Below are positions 34,522-45,607 of a DNA stretch of 64,000 nt, piece by piece. The notes under the pieces were generated by a model. It was given only the letters and a program-made list of their open reading frames with translations. It ran no database searches and was not told the origin of the DNA. The position numbers and the translations under genes were made by a program. The stretch comes from Bordetella parapertussis (lineage in GTDB: Bacteria; Pseudomonadota; Gammaproteobacteria; Burkholderiales; JACQAP01). Location: positions 1 to 64,000 of the forward strand of contig CAMDKM010000010.1 in the NCBI GenBank assembly GCA_945900965.1, in the 5' to 3' direction. The stretch's first letter is position 1; the number at the start of each line of letters is the position of its first letter.

Positions 34522-35624
34522 TCGTCGAACCTCCGCAACGCAAGTCCACAGGCGACCAACAAAGCCGGCGCATCCATGGCAAGTTGTGCTTGCCGTATCC
34601 TGGACGCGACATCCATCGTTGAAAACGGGTTGGCAACCTGGGTGTTGACTTGCGTGCGTTCGGCAACCACCTCCGCAAGGCCGGAAATCGTTGCTGTACC
34701 GCCAGAGAGATAAATTTGGTGCACCTGGGTGTACTGCGTCGAGGTGAAGAAAAACTGCAATGCCCTTGCCACCTCAAGCGCCAGATTATCCATAAATGGT
34801 GCCAGAACGTCCGCTTCGTAGGTATCAGGTAGCCCCCCGCCGCGTTTTGCCGCCTCCGCCTCTTCGGCAGACAGGTTGTAATGACGCATGATTTCCTGCG
34901 TCAACTGCATACCCCCAAACGGTTGTTCGCGCAGAAATACGGACTGGCCATTTCGCAACACATTGACGTTCATCATGGTAGCGCCAACATCAACAACTGC
35001 AATGACTTGGTCGACCCCTCCATCAGGCAGCTGGGTCTGCATTAACTCAAAAGCATTTTGGGCGGCAAAGGAATCAATATCCATTACCGAGGCCTTCAAG
35101 CCCACGGATTCTGCAACGGCCACGCGATCCTCGACCTTTTCCTTGCGGGATGCCGCGATCAGCACCTCTACATCGTCGGGGCTGTTCGGAGCCGGCCCCA
35201 GGGTCTGGAAGTCCAAATTGACCTCCTCCAGGGCAAAAGGAATATATTGGTTGGCCTCCGTCTCGACCTGAGCTTCCAGCTGTTCGTCAGTCTGCCCTGC
35301 GGGAACCACGATCTTTTTGGTGATCACTGCGGCTGCAGGCAACGCCAGGGCCAGATGTTTGGCGCGCGAACCCATACGCTTCCACCCTCTGCGGACTGCG
35401 TCGCCCACCTCCTCAAGATTCATGATATTACCGTCCACCACCGCGTCTTTTGGCAAAGGCTCGATGGTGTAGCGCTCCAGGCGATATTGCCCCCGGGCAC
35501 CGGCCGCCAGCTCGACCATCTTCACTGAGGACGAGCTGATGTCGACCCCAATTAACGGGGGTGACTTGGGCTTAAGCAGGGAAGCCAAAAAACCTGAAGC
35601 GGAAGAGGATTTTCCTTTGAGCAT
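34518..35624 (-). CDS. pilM: Type IV pilus assembly ATPase-like PilM
   Basis: Cytoplasmic actin-like protein that binds the PilN N-terminus and ATP. 368 aa. The actin-fold phosphate loops are PLIGVDISSSSVKMVEL near residue 20 and VIAVVDVGATMMNVNVL in the middle, with the adenosine motif YLSGGTATISGLAE near the C-terminus. First gene of the pilMNOPQ operon, transcribed away from mrcA. Confidence 0.97.
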   Translation of the reverse strand: MLKGKSSSASGFLASLLKPKSPPLIGVDISSSSVKMVELAAGARGQYRLERYTIEPLPKDAVVDGNIMNLEEVGDAVRRGWKRMGSRAKHLALALPAAAVITKKIVVPAGQTDEQLEAQVETEANQYIPFALEEVNLDFQTLGPAPNSPDDVEVLIAASRKEKVEDRVAVAESVGLKASVMDIDSFAAQNAFELMQTQLPDGGVDQVIAVVDVGATMMNVNVLRNGQSVFLREQPFGGMQLTQEIMRHYNLSAEEAEAAKRGGGLPDTYEADVLAPFMDNLALEVARALQFFFTSTQYTQVHQIYLSGGTATISGLAEVVAERTQVNTQVANPFSTMDVASRIRQAQLAMDAPALLVACGLALRRFDE

Positions 35625-35644
35625 TGGCCCTTTAGGCGCGATAC

Positions 35645-35673
35645 GTATAATCTACATTAAATGCTAGCAACAA
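35645..35673 (-). promoter_or_regulatory. Probable pilMNOPQ promoter
   Basis: TTGTTG (35668-35673) and TTATAC (35645-35650) with a 17-bp spacer on the minus strand, about 20 nt before pilM. The divergent mrcA gene has TATAAT at 35738-35743 on the plus strand without a clear -35 box. Confidence 0.55.
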
Positions 35674-35784
35674 CTCTTTTGCAAGTAAAGCGTTTTGATG
35701 TGTTCTTTTATCGCGCCGAGTTGGCGGACTTTCAAAATATAATGCATCCTGCCAGATAATTGGGCCAACTTCTTGACACTGAAT

Positions 35785-38115
35785 ATGCGCTTCCGTTGGT
35801 GGATACCTGCTTTTATCGCATTGGCCATCCTGGCCGCAATCGTGACTTTGCTGATTGGTTACGCCGCAATTGTCGCCTATCCCAAGCTGCCGTCCCTGGA
35901 AGCCTTAACCTCCTACCAGCCGAAAATTCCGCTCCAGATCTACAGTGTCGAGGGCGAGTTGATCGGTGAATTTGGGGACGAAAAGCGCATATTTTTGCGC
36001 ATTGACCAAACGCCCGACCTGCTCCGCAAGGCAATAATTGCGGCCGAGGATGAGCGGTTTTACGAGCACGGCGGTGTTGATTACATAGGGGTTTTGCGCG
36101 CTGCGATATCGAATTTCGCTGCGGCCAGCGCCCGCCAGGGCGCCAGCACCATTACCATGCAGGTAGCCCGCAATTTTTTCCTGTCGACCGAGAAAACTTT
36201 CGACCGGAAATTCAACGAAGCATTGCTGGCATTCAAGATAGAACGAAGCCTCGGCAAGGATGAAATCCTGCAGTTGTACATTAACCAGATTTACCTGGGA
36301 CAGCGGGCATACGGATTTGGCGCGGCAGCCCAAGTTTATTTTGGGAAAGCGCTCGACCAGTTAAGTCTGGCCGAAATCGCCATTCTGGCTGGCCTGCCCA
36401 AGGCCCCGTCGCGGTACAACCCCGTAGTAAATATGGCCCGCTCGAAACTGCGGCAGCAATACGTATTGCGCAGAATGTTCGAACTTAAATTAATCGAGGA
36501 GGCACAGCTCAAGGCTGCCGAAGTGCAACCCTTGGTTCTTTCCCGCCAGATTCAGATGTTCGCGACGCGTGCCGAGTTCTTTTCGGAAATGGTCAGGCAG
36601 GCGATATACGATGCATACAAGGAGGAGGCCTATACCAAAGGTCTGCGGGTATATACAACGTTGTCCAAAATGCACCAGGACGCCGCCTATCGGGCGCTTC
36701 GCCAAGGGGTCCTGGAATACGAATCTCGACAAAACTATAGGGGGGCAGAGGGTTATTTCGATCTGCCCAAGGACGAAGTCGGGGACGAAGCGCTGGAAGA
36801 CGCAATTCAAGACGAACAGGAAAGTGACGACATCTCTCCCGCGATTGTGCTGGAAGCGGATACCAAGTTGGTCAAGGCCTATCGGAAGGGCGGCGAGACG
36901 CTGTCCATCGCCGGAGATGGGCTCAAGTATGCGAGCCGGATGATTGGCCCCAAGGCGCCGGCGAAAACCCGGCTCAAGCGCGGAGCCTTGATCCGTGTGC
37001 AACCCCATTTGAAAGGCGGCTGGCAAATCGTGCAGATGCCAAACGTCGAAGCGGCCCTGGTGTCGGTGGACACCGACACCGGGGCATTGCGAGCATTGGT
37101 TGGCGGTTTCGATTTCCACCGAAACAAGTTCAATCATGTTACCCAAGCCAGACGGCAACCGGGATCGAGCTTCAAACCTTTTATCTACTCGGCGGCACTG
37201 GAAAAGGGCTTCACGCCAGCTACCATTATCAATGACGCGCCACTGACCATTGACGCCAGCGAAACCGGTTCGGTCAACTGGGAGCCGCGCAATTTCGATG
37301 GCGCCTTTGATGGCCCGATTCGGATGCGCACGGCGCTCACAAAGTCCAAGAATCTGGTCTCAATACGGATATTACAAGCCATTACGCCCACCTATGCGCA
37401 GGACTACCTGACGCGCTTCGGATTTGACCCCAATCAGCATCCTCCATTCCTGACCATGGCCTTGGGTGCGGGATCGGCAACACCCTTGGAAATGGTAATG
37501 GGCTACTCGGTATTCGCCAACGGGGGTTATCGAGTCAACCCCTACTTTATTGAGCGCATCGAAGATGGTCAGGGCAATGTATTGGGCAAGGCAAATCCTG
37601 TAACAGTCAGCAAAGGCGCGGAACGGGTGATTGACCAACGCAACGCTTTTATCATGACCAACATGATGCAGGATGTCATTCGGGGCGGAACCGGCGCCCG
37701 CGCAATGGCCTTGGGACGGGTGGATCTGGCCGGAAAAACCGGCACCACCAACGAACAACTGGACGCCTGGTTTGCGGGTTTTCAGCGCCATCTTTGTGCT
37801 GTTGCCTGGATTGGCTACGATATCCCCCGCACACTAGGGGACGGTGAAACCGGTGCCGTTGCCGCCCTGCCCATCTGGATGGCCTACGCCGGCACGGTTC
37901 TGAAAAGTATTCCGGAAGAACTCCATGTGGCGCCCGAGGGCGTCGTAGCGGTTGCCATTAATGCCGAAACCGGGCTGCGGGACAAAAACGCGGCAAAGCC
38001 GATGATCGAATATTTCTATCATGAAAACGTCCCGCCCGAACAGGAAGTGGATTCAAGCAATTCGGCAGGCGCCGGGGCAAAGCCGCCCGAAGAAGTAAAG
38101 GATCAGTTGTTCTGA
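35785..38115 (+). CDS. mrcA: Penicillin-binding protein 1A (bifunctional transglycosylase/transpeptidase)
   Basis: Class-A PBP that polymerises and cross-links peptidoglycan. About 776 aa from the ATG; a TTG four codons earlier is possible. An N-terminal membrane helix (about 8-30) is followed by the GT51 domain with catalytic AAEDERFYEHGGVDY at 86-100 and RQGASTITMQVARN near 118. The transpeptidase has SSFK with Ser461/Lys464, the SKN-like motif as TKSKNL, and KTGTT. An OB-like insert with an acidic patch (EDAIQDEQESDD) lies between. Divergent from pilMNOPQ, as in many proteobacteria. Confidence 0.97.
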   Translation: MRFRWWIPAFIALAILAAIVTLLIGYAAIVAYPKLPSLEALTSYQPKIPLQIYSVEGELIGEFGDEKRIFLRIDQTPDLLRKAIIAAEDERFYEHGGVDYIGVLRAAISNFAAASARQGASTITMQVARNFFLSTEKTFDRKFNEALLAFKIERSLGKDEILQLYINQIYLGQRAYGFGAAAQVYFGKALDQLSLAEIAILAGLPKAPSRYNPVVNMARSKLRQQYVLRRMFELKLIEEAQLKAAEVQPLVLSRQIQMFATRAEFFSEMVRQAIYDAYKEEAYTKGLRVYTTLSKMHQDAAYRALRQGVLEYESRQNYRGAEGYFDLPKDEVGDEALEDAIQDEQESDDISPAIVLEADTKLVKAYRKGGETLSIAGDGLKYASRMIGPKAPAKTRLKRGALIRVQPHLKGGWQIVQMPNVEAALVSVDTDTGALRALVGGFDFHRNKFNHVTQARRQPGSSFKPFIYSAALEKGFTPATIINDAPLTIDASETGSVNWEPRNFDGAFDGPIRMRTALTKSKNLVSIRILQAITPTYAQDYLTRFGFDPNQHPPFLTMALGAGSATPLEMVMGYSVFANGGYRVNPYFIERIEDGQGNVLGKANPVTVSKGAERVIDQRNAFIMTNMMQDVIRGGTGARAMALGRVDLAGKTGTTNEQLDAWFAGFQRHLCAVAWIGYDIPRTLGDGETGAVAALPIWMAYAGTVLKSIPEELHVAPEGVVAVAINAETGLRDKNAAKPMIEYFYHENVPPEQEVDSSNSAGAGAKPPEEVKDQLF

Positions 38116-38144
38116 AAATCTTGGGAAAAGAGCATGGGCGGCAG

Positions 38145-39935
<1,791 letters not shown>

Positions 39936-39957
39936 TCTACCTGTTCACCACTCAAAG

Positions 39958-40557
39958 TCAGGTTTCGAGCCAGTTAGTCAATACGGCCTCCAATTCTTCA
40001 ACCCCGGCGCGGGCAGGAACCGAAAACAATTGCACGGAAGTTCCGGATGACACTGCAGATAACTTCCGCGCTGTCTCACGTCGCTGATTCTCCGCCTGTT
40101 GGGTGGATAACTTGTCGGCTTTGGTGAGTACGACGTGCACCGGCTTTCCCGGGCCATCGAACCATCTCAACAATTGCAGATCCAGCGGCGTCAAGGGATG
40201 CCGCACGTCCATTGTCACGATAAGCCCCTTGAGAGATGCTCGCGATTGCAGATACCCGGCAATCATGTCGTCCCAGCCAGCCCTAAGGGCTTGCGGTACC
40301 TTCGCGTAGCCGTACCCGGGCAAATCGACCAGAAACCGTTGACCGCCAAGGGAGAAAAAGTTGATTAGCTGAGTGCGCCCCGGTGTCTTGCTGACAAAGG
40401 CCAGTCGCCTTCTGCCTGCCAGCGCATTGATGGCGCTCGACTTGCCAGAATTGGATCGTCCGGCAATGGCAACTTCGGCCACGGAATGCGGCAGGCCGCC
40501 GGCACTCGCAGCCGACACGTGAAACTCGATCCCGGCAAACTTCGGGGGATGGTTCAT
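39958..40557 (-). CDS. engB: Ribosome-biogenesis GTPase EngB (YsxC/YihA)
   Basis: Essential GTPase needed for 50S subunit assembly. 199 aa. G1 is GRSNSGKS at 33-40, the G2 threonine lies in SKTPGRTQLINFF, G3 is DLPGYGYAKVP, and G4 is VLTKADKLS. FVSKTPGRTQ is characteristic. Convergent with the small RNA candidate and upstream of hemB on the same strand. Confidence 0.97.
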   Translation of the reverse strand: MNHPPKFAGIEFHVSAASAGGLPHSVAEVAIAGRSNSGKSSAINALAGRRRLAFVSKTPGRTQLINFFSLGGQRFLVDLPGYGYAKVPQALRAGWDDMIAGYLQSRASLKGLIVTMDVRHPLTPLDLQLLRWFDGPGKPVHVVLTKADKLSTQQAENQRRETARKLSAVSSGTSVQLFSVPARAGVEELEAVLTNWLET

Positions 40558-40651
40558 CAGTTAAGCTAAAATGCGGCCTCGACAAGTTTCCCGTGTATGC
40601 CGCCGCGGAAATCTTCGCATCGAACCAAAATAGAACCGCCAAGGAGTATTC

Positions 40652-41257
40652 ATGTATCGTTTTATCGTGGGCGTTATCGCCCTGCTGATTGTGTCAGGAA
40701 ACGTATTGTCGGCCGATGCCACTGAAAAAGCGCTGGCCATCGTAAAACAGAATTGTGCGGCATGCCACGGCCCCGACGGAAACAGTTTGCTGCCAGCCAA
40801 TCCAAAGCTCGCCGGCCAGCACCGCGAATATATGCTGAAACAGCTTAAAGAATTCAAATCCGGCGCGCGTCGAAATCCGGTGATGGCAAGTATGCTCGGA
40901 AATCTCGTTGACGAGGATCTCAGTCTTCTCGCCAGTCATTTCTCGGCCCAGAATTCCGCCTCCAGCTCGGCAAAAGACAAATCCCTTGCCTTGCAAGGCC
41001 GGGCAATTTATCGCGGCGGTCTTGTGTCGAAGGCGGTTCCGGCCTGCTCGGGATGCCATTCACCCAATGGCGCCGGAATTCCTGCGCAGTTTCCGCGCCT
41101 CGCCGGACAACACGCCGAATATGTTGCTGCACAACTCAAAGCATTTCGTGCCGGCGAACGCAGCAACGATTTGAACCACATGATGCAGACCGCCGTGGCA
41201 AACCTGAACGATGGGGAAATTTCAGCCCTTGCGGAGTACATCGCCGGGTTGCGCTAA
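40652..41257 (+). CDS. Dihaem cytochrome c4
   Basis: Periplasmic dihaem electron carrier, usually feeding terminal cytochrome oxidases. 201 aa with a signal peptide (cleavage after VLSA, residue about 21). Two cytochrome c domains carry CAACH (35-39) and CSGCH (132-136), with axial Met candidates in NPVMASM and NHMMQTA. The repeats LAGQHREYMLKQLKEFKSG and LAGQHAEYVAAQLKAFRAG are near-duplicates, as expected for c4. SD AAGGAG lies before the ATG; a TAAAAT box lies at 40567-40572. Confidence 0.95.
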   Translation: MYRFIVGVIALLIVSGNVLSADATEKALAIVKQNCAACHGPDGNSLLPANPKLAGQHREYMLKQLKEFKSGARRNPVMASMLGNLVDEDLSLLASHFSAQNSASSSAKDKSLALQGRAIYRGGLVSKAVPACSGCHSPNGAGIPAQFPRLAGQHAEYVAAQLKAFRAGERSNDLNHMMQTAVANLNDGEISALAEYIAGLR

Positions 41258-41273
41258 TACGCCTCCTTGCGTA

Positions 41274-42563
41274 CTAGTTCCCTGCCGCTTTGGCGAACGC
41301 GGCTTTTGCCGCCACCAGCGTTGCTTGAATTTCGTCCTCCCCGTGAGCGACAGAAACGAATCCGGCCTCGAAAGCAGAAGGTGCCAGATAGACTCCTTCC
41401 GCAAGCATGGCATGGAAAAACCGGTTAAACGCCTGTTTGTCACACTGCATGACTTCCTCGTAGCTGGTCGGTGCGGATGCGCTGAAATAAACACCAAACA
41501 TCCCGCCGACGGATTGCGCCGAAAAGTCGAAACCTGCCACACGAGCGGCACTCTGCAAGCCGGCCACCAGCTTTTGCGCAGTGCCGGCAATTCGCTCATA
41601 AAACCCGCTCTCTTGAACCACCTTTAGCGTAGCCAGCCCCGCTGCGACGGCCACCGGGTTGCCGGATAGAGTACCGGCCTGATAGACGGCTCCGAGTGGC
41701 GCGAGACACTGCATGATGTCGCGCCGCCCTCCGAAGGCACCCAATGGCATGCCACCGCCGATGACTTTTCCCAGAGTGGTCAGGTCTGGAGTGATGCCAT
41801 ACAAACCTTGGGCGCCAGCCAGTCCCACTCGGAACCCGGTCATCACTTCGTCAAATATCAGCACCGCCCCGTGCTGAGTGCATAAGGCGCGCAACTTCTG
41901 CAAGAACTCCGGTTTCGGCTTGATCAGATTCATGTTGCCCGCCACGGGTTCCACGATAACGGCGGCAATTTGAGCGCCCTGCGATCGGAAGGTCTCCTCC
42001 AGCATGACTGAATCGTTGTAATCGAGCACTAAAGTATGGGCGGTAGTTTCTGGTGGCACACCGGCAGAACTCGGTTGACCAAGCGTTAAGGCGCCCGACC
42101 CGGCCTTGACCAGCAAGGCATCGGCATGGCCGTGATAACACCCTTCAAATTTCACGATTTTCGGGCGCCCGGTGTAGCCGCGCGCAAGGCGAATGGCGGT
42201 CATGGTCGCTTCGGTACCGGAGCTGACCATCCGTACCATTTGCATGGAAGGCAGTAATCGCGTAAGCAGCTGCGCCAGCTCAAGCTCGGCCTCGGTGGGC
42301 GCGCCAAAACTCAAGCCGCGTGCCGCCGCCGCCTGCACGGCGGCCACCACTGACGGATGCGCGTGACCGAGAATCAGAGGGCCCCAGGATCCCACGTAGT
42401 CGATGTAACGTCTGTTTTCGGCATCCCAGAAATAAGCACCTTGCGCACGATCGAAGAAAAGCGGCGTGCCGCCGACCGATCGAAACGCCCGGACCGGTGA
42501 ATTGACTCCGCCCGGAATGACCGCCGAGGATTTTTCGAATAACACTTCGTTTCTATTTCTCAT
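41274..42563 (-). CDS. hemL: Glutamate-1-semialdehyde 2,1-aminomutase
   Basis: PLP enzyme forming 5-aminolevulinate from glutamate-1-semialdehyde, in the C5 pathway of haem synthesis. 429 aa. Landmarks: [12 protein letters not shown] near 17, [27 protein letters not shown], and PLP lysine in [16 protein letters not shown]. Its start overlaps the thiE stop by 4 nt, completing thiD-thiE-hemL. HemA is not in the window. Confidence 0.98.
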   Translation of the reverse strand: MRNRNEVLFEKSSAVIPGGVNSPVRAFRSVGGTPLFFDRAQGAYFWDAENRRYIDYVGSWGPLILGHAHPSVVAAVQAAAARGLSFGAPTEAELELAQLLTRLLPSMQMVRMVSSGTEATMTAIRLARGYTGRPKIVKFEGCYHGHADALLVKAGSGALTLGQPSSAGVPPETTAHTLVLDYNDSVMLEETFRSQGAQIAAVIVEPVAGNMNLIKPKPEFLQKLRALCTQHGAVLIFDEVMTGFRVGLAGAQGLYGITPDLTTLGKVIGGGMPLGAFGGRRDIMQCLAPLGAVYQAGTLSGNPVAVAAGLATLKVVQESGFYERIAGTAQKLVAGLQSAARVAGFDFSAQSVGGMFGVYFSASAPTSYEEVMQCDKQAFNRFFHAMLAEGVYLAPSAFEAGFVSVAHGEDEIQATLVAAKAAFAKAAGN

Positions 42564-43207
42564 CTCGCAAATTCCCGATTTAACGACGCATTAATCAAGC
42601 GGACAAATTGCCGCGCAACCGCTTCCACATCCTCACGCTCGAACAAAGCACTACTCACCGCCAGGGCATCCGCCCCGGCTATAATGAGGCCCGCGGCATT
42701 TTGCGTGGAAATGCCCCCGATGGCCACCAAGGGGACATCGAATTCTTCCCTTGCCCGCATCAGCAGGCCCGGATCGGCACGGACTGCGTCCGGTTTGGTC
42801 GATGAAGCAAAAAAACTTCCAAAGGCAAGATAGTCCGCCCCTTCGGCCACGGCGCGACGCCCATCTTCGATGCAGTTGTAACAGGATGCCCCGATCAGCT
42901 TGTCAGGGCCCAGCAATGCGCGGGCTCTATCGATATCCGGGTCGTCTTTGCCGAGATGCACGCCATCGGCGCCCACTTCGCATGCCAATCCAATGTCATC
43001 ATTAACGATAAAACACACTGCCGCGTTTTGACACATCCACGCCAGATCAGCCGCCTCGCTGCGTCGCCGGTCCCTATCGCCGGACTTGTTGCGATATTGC
43101 ACGACGCTTGCCCCTCCGCGCAGAACGGCACCGACCTTTTCCCGCAGGATTTCGTTTGCGCTATAGCGTTCCGAGGTCACTGCATACAAGCCGCTAATTT
43201 TTTTCAT
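42560..43207 (-). CDS. thiE: Thiamine-phosphate synthase
   Basis: Joins HMP-pyrophosphate and thiazole phosphate to thiamine phosphate. 215 aa starting [11 protein letters not shown]; the frame is open far upstream inside thiD, but only this ATG fits the family. Landmarks: VQYRNKSGD near 35, [39 protein letters not shown] and AIGGI. It overlaps the thiD end by 14 nt. No TPP riboswitch was found upstream of the operon. Confidence 0.96.
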   Translation of the reverse strand: MKKISGLYAVTSERYSANEILREKVGAVLRGGASVVQYRNKSGDRDRRRSEAADLAWMCQNAAVCFIVNDDIGLACEVGADGVHLGKDDPDIDRARALLGPDKLIGASCYNCIEDGRRAVAEGADYLAFGSFFASSTKPDAVRADPGLLMRAREEFDVPLVAIGGISTQNAAGLIIAGADALAVSSALFEREDVEAVARQFVRLINASLNREFAR

Positions 43208-44024
43208 GGCTCGGGACGCTGCTCCTTGCCCAGAAAAGTCGATCTGGCACTGACTGGCCCAATCCAACACGGTACGCGTATTTGAGTGTCTGCCAGGTGA
43301 ATTCCTGCGCGTCGCGCACCGCATTCGGGACGTCGGCACCGTTGGCAATCGCTGCGGCACAGGCCGACGCAAGCGTACACCCGGACCCGTGATAGTCCCC
43401 TGGCAAACGTGGCCAGGAGTTTGTGCTGATCGATCCTTTGGCGTCGTAGAGTGTGTTGACCACCTGAGCGGTATTTTCATGCGTGCCCGTCACCAGCACG
43501 TAAGTGCAGCCTAACTCCAGGAGCCGCGCGGCGCAGTCGCCGAGTTCCAGGTCATCTCCTTGGCCATCTTCCGAGCGCGTCAGTCGCCTGGCCTCGATAC
43601 TATTGGGTATAACCAATGTCGTTCGCGGAATCAGCAGATCGCGCATTGCCCTTATGACGGCCGCGGAGGCCAATTCGTCACCTCGCCCCGAGGCAAGCAC
43701 AGGATCGAGTATCAACGGTATGTCCGGATAATTCGAGACCACCTCCGCAATGGCCGCGGCCGCTTCGACACTGCCGATCAGCCCCACCTTGAACACGGCC
43801 ACCCGGGCGTCTTCCAAAATGCAGCGCGCTTGTCCGGCTATCCACTCCGGGTCGATCGGCCGCATGTCTTCCACGCCTTGGGTATCCTGGATCGTGATAG
43901 CCGTAACAACGGACAGAGGATGGCAACCCATGCTGGACAAAGTCAGCAGGTCGGCCTGAAGGCCGGCCCCGCCGCTGGGATCTGTCGCGCTAAAAACCAA
44001 AACGATAGGTAGGGAAACAGCCAC
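43194..44024 (-). CDS. thiD: Hydroxymethylpyrimidine / phosphomethylpyrimidine kinase
   Basis: Phosphorylates HMP twice to supply ThiE. Ribokinase-fold protein of 276 aa. Starts with LVFSATDPSGGAGLQADL, has ILDPVLASGRG, TNTI-type specificity segment as VIPNSIEARRL, and the anion hole LPGDYHGSGCTLASA. Opens the thiD-thiE-hemL operon, divergent from the rubredoxin gene across 73 bp. Confidence 0.96.
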   Translation of the reverse strand: MAVSLPIVLVFSATDPSGGAGLQADLLTLSSMGCHPLSVVTAITIQDTQGVEDMRPIDPEWIAGQARCILEDARVAVFKVGLIGSVEAAAAIAEVVSNYPDIPLILDPVLASGRGDELASAAVIRAMRDLLIPRTTLVIPNSIEARRLTRSEDGQGDDLELGDCAARLLELGCTYVLVTGTHENTAQVVNTLYDAKGSISTNSWPRLPGDYHGSGCTLASACAAAIANGADVPNAVRDAQEFTWQTLKYAYRVGLGQSVPDRLFWARSSVPSHEKN

Positions 44025-44046
44025 GAAGCTGCAGAAGCGGGGAAAT

Positions 44047-44068
44047 TCGAATTAGAATTCGATTCTAA
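44047..44068. promoter_or_regulatory. Palindrome and overlapping -10 boxes between thiD and rubredoxin gene
   Basis: A perfect palindrome TCGAATT-AG-AATTCGA (44047-44062) sits midway between the two divergent starts. TTAGAAT occurs on the plus strand (44052-44058) and on the minus strand (44062-44068), consistent with face-to-face promoters sharing one operator. The regulator is unknown. Confidence 0.4.
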
Positions 44069-44097
44069 CCGAAAATCGGAACCATCCCTGATCTCCC

Positions 44098-44286
44098 ATG
44101 ACCACTAACAACACCATCGAATATCAGACGTACATGTGCTTAATTTGCGGATTCATCTATGACGAAGCCGCCGGCCTGCCGGAGGAGGGGATCACCGCTG
44201 GAACGCCCTGGAAGGACGTTCCGGTCAATTGGGTCTGCCCCGAATGCGGGGCGCGCAAGGAAGATTTCGAACTGGTCAACATTTAG
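44098..44286 (+). CDS. Rubredoxin
   Basis: Small one-iron electron carrier of 62 aa. Iron ligands Cys14 and Cys17 (MCLICGFIYD) and Cys47 and Cys50 (WVCPECGARKEDF) show the standard spacing, with GITAGTPWKDVP between. Partners in other bacteria include rubredoxin oxygen reductase, alkane hydroxylase and aerobic cyclases; none is adjacent, so the role here is open. The glyoxalase gene starts 9 nt downstream. Confidence 0.97.
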   Translation: MTTNNTIEYQTYMCLICGFIYDEAAGLPEEGITAGTPWKDVPVNWVCPECGARKEDFELVNI

Positions 44287-44295
44287 GGTCGCGAC

Positions 44296-44682
44296 ATGCG
44301 CATATTGCACACCATGCTGAGAGTAGGGGATCTCCAGCGCTCGCTCGATTTTTACACCCAGGTTCTCGGCATGAAAATCCTGCGCCGTAAAGACTACCCG
44401 GAGGGGCGATTTACGCTGGCCTTTGTTGGATTCGCCGATGAAGAACAGCAAGCGGTGCTGGAGCTCACCCATAACTGGGACACCCCGAAGTACGAGATGG
44501 GCACTGGCTACGGTCATGTGGCGGTCGAGGTGGAAGACGCCAAGCGGGCTTGTGATGAAGTTCGGCATCGGGGAGGAAAGGTCACCCGGGAAGCCGGACC
44601 GATGAAACATGGTACGACGGTGATTGCTTTTGTCGAGGATCCCGACGGCTACAAGATCGAATTCATCCAGCGCAAACACTGA
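44296..44682 (+). CDS. gloA: Lactoylglutathione lyase (glyoxalase I)
   Basis: Isomerises the methylglyoxal-glutathione hemithioacetal to S-lactoylglutathione. 128 aa, vicinal oxygen chelate fold. Metal ligands: His5 ([10 protein letters not shown]), Glu in AVLELTHNW, His in GYGHVAVEV and Glu near the end ([10 protein letters not shown]). [13 protein letters not shown] and [12 protein letters not shown] are family signatures. Lacks the insert of zinc enzymes, suggesting nickel dependence. Probably cotranscribed with rubredoxin; convergent with rsmA. Confidence 0.96.
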   Translation: MRILHTMLRVGDLQRSLDFYTQVLGMKILRRKDYPEGRFTLAFVGFADEEQQAVLELTHNWDTPKYEMGTGYGHVAVEVEDAKRACDEVRHRGGKVTREAGPMKHGTTVIAFVEDPDGYKIEFIQRKH

Positions 44683-44695
44683 GGTAGTGTCATGT

Positions 44696-45466
44696 TCATG
44701 CGCGCGCGCTCAAGAAATTGGCGATACGCACGAAACTATGGACGTCCAGCATTTCGCCCCGTAAGGAAGGATTGACGCCGAGCTGTTCCAGCTCACTGGC
44801 GGACACCAGCGTATTAAGCGCATTGCGCAGCGTTTTTCGTCGTTGACCAAACGCAAGCATGACGGTTTGGGCGAACCTGGCCTCGTCCACCGCGAGGGCG
44901 GGTAATTCTGCGTGCGGAACCATCCGCACCAGCGAAGACCAGACTTTTGGCTCGGGTCGAAAAGCCGTGGGTGGGACATCGAACACGGACTCGATGCGCC
45001 AGCGGTATTGAAGCATCACCGATAGGCGCCCGTAGTCCGGGGTTCCTGCCGCCGCGCACATGCGCTGAACCACTTCCCGCTGCAGCATGAAGTGCCCATC
45101 GCGAATCACATCGGCCTGTGCCGTCAGCGCAAACAGGATCGGAGTGGAAATGTTATAGGGCAGATTGCCCACCACGCGCAGCCCGCTCCCCAGTCCGCGG
45201 AAATCAAATTCCAGAACATCGCCTTGATGGATCCTAACCCGCTCAGGAGCAAAGATGCGGCCGAGATCGCGAGCGAGATCGCGGTCGATTTCGATAACGT
45301 CCATTCGCCCTAGCCGATTCGCGAGCAAGCCGGTCAAGGCGGCCCGACCCGGCCCGATCTCGACCAGACGCTCTCCCGGTTGGGGTGCGATGCTCGCTAC
45401 GATGCGCTCAATCACCTCACGATCTTCAAGAAAATTCTGGCCAAATCGTTTGCGGGGAGCCGACAT
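44696..45466 (-). CDS. rsmA: 16S rRNA dimethyladenosine transferase RsmA (KsgA)
   Basis: Dimethylates A1518 and A1519 of 16S rRNA. 256 aa from the ATG of MSAPRKRFGQNFLEDREV; 26 more in-frame codons lie upstream without family similarity. SAM-binding motif LVEIGPGRAALTG, motif IV VVGNLPYNISTPIL, and the C-terminal RFxPxPKVxS-type AFRPEPKVWSSLVRM are clear. It follows surA on the minus strand with 141 bp between, where pdxA stands in many relatives. Confidence 0.96.
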   Translation of the reverse strand: MSAPRKRFGQNFLEDREVIERIVASIAPQPGERLVEIGPGRAALTGLLANRLGRMDVIEIDRDLARDLGRIFAPERVRIHQGDVLEFDFRGLGSGLRVVGNLPYNISTPILFALTAQADVIRDGHFMLQREVVQRMCAAAGTPDYGRLSVMLQYRWRIESVFDVPPTAFRPEPKVWSSLVRMVPHAELPALAVDEARFAQTVMLAFGQRRKTLRNALNTLVSASELEQLGVNPSLRGEMLDVHSFVRIANFLSARA

Positions 45467-45607
45467 TGCAGTTTGCCAGACCTCAGTATCGCCTTGGGTA
45501 AAACGGCTTTTGGTGTTAGCTAATCGGTCCTTTGGATTCCGCACTATTCGGAGAACCTGCCGCGATGAACTCTGGCAGTCTTCAGATACCGGAACGCGGC
45601 CGCCTCC

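Noticed and set aside
44025-44097. TPP riboswitch upstream of thiD
   Set aside because: Only 73 bp between divergent genes and no CTGAGA-type core; the thiamine operon has no visible riboswitch.
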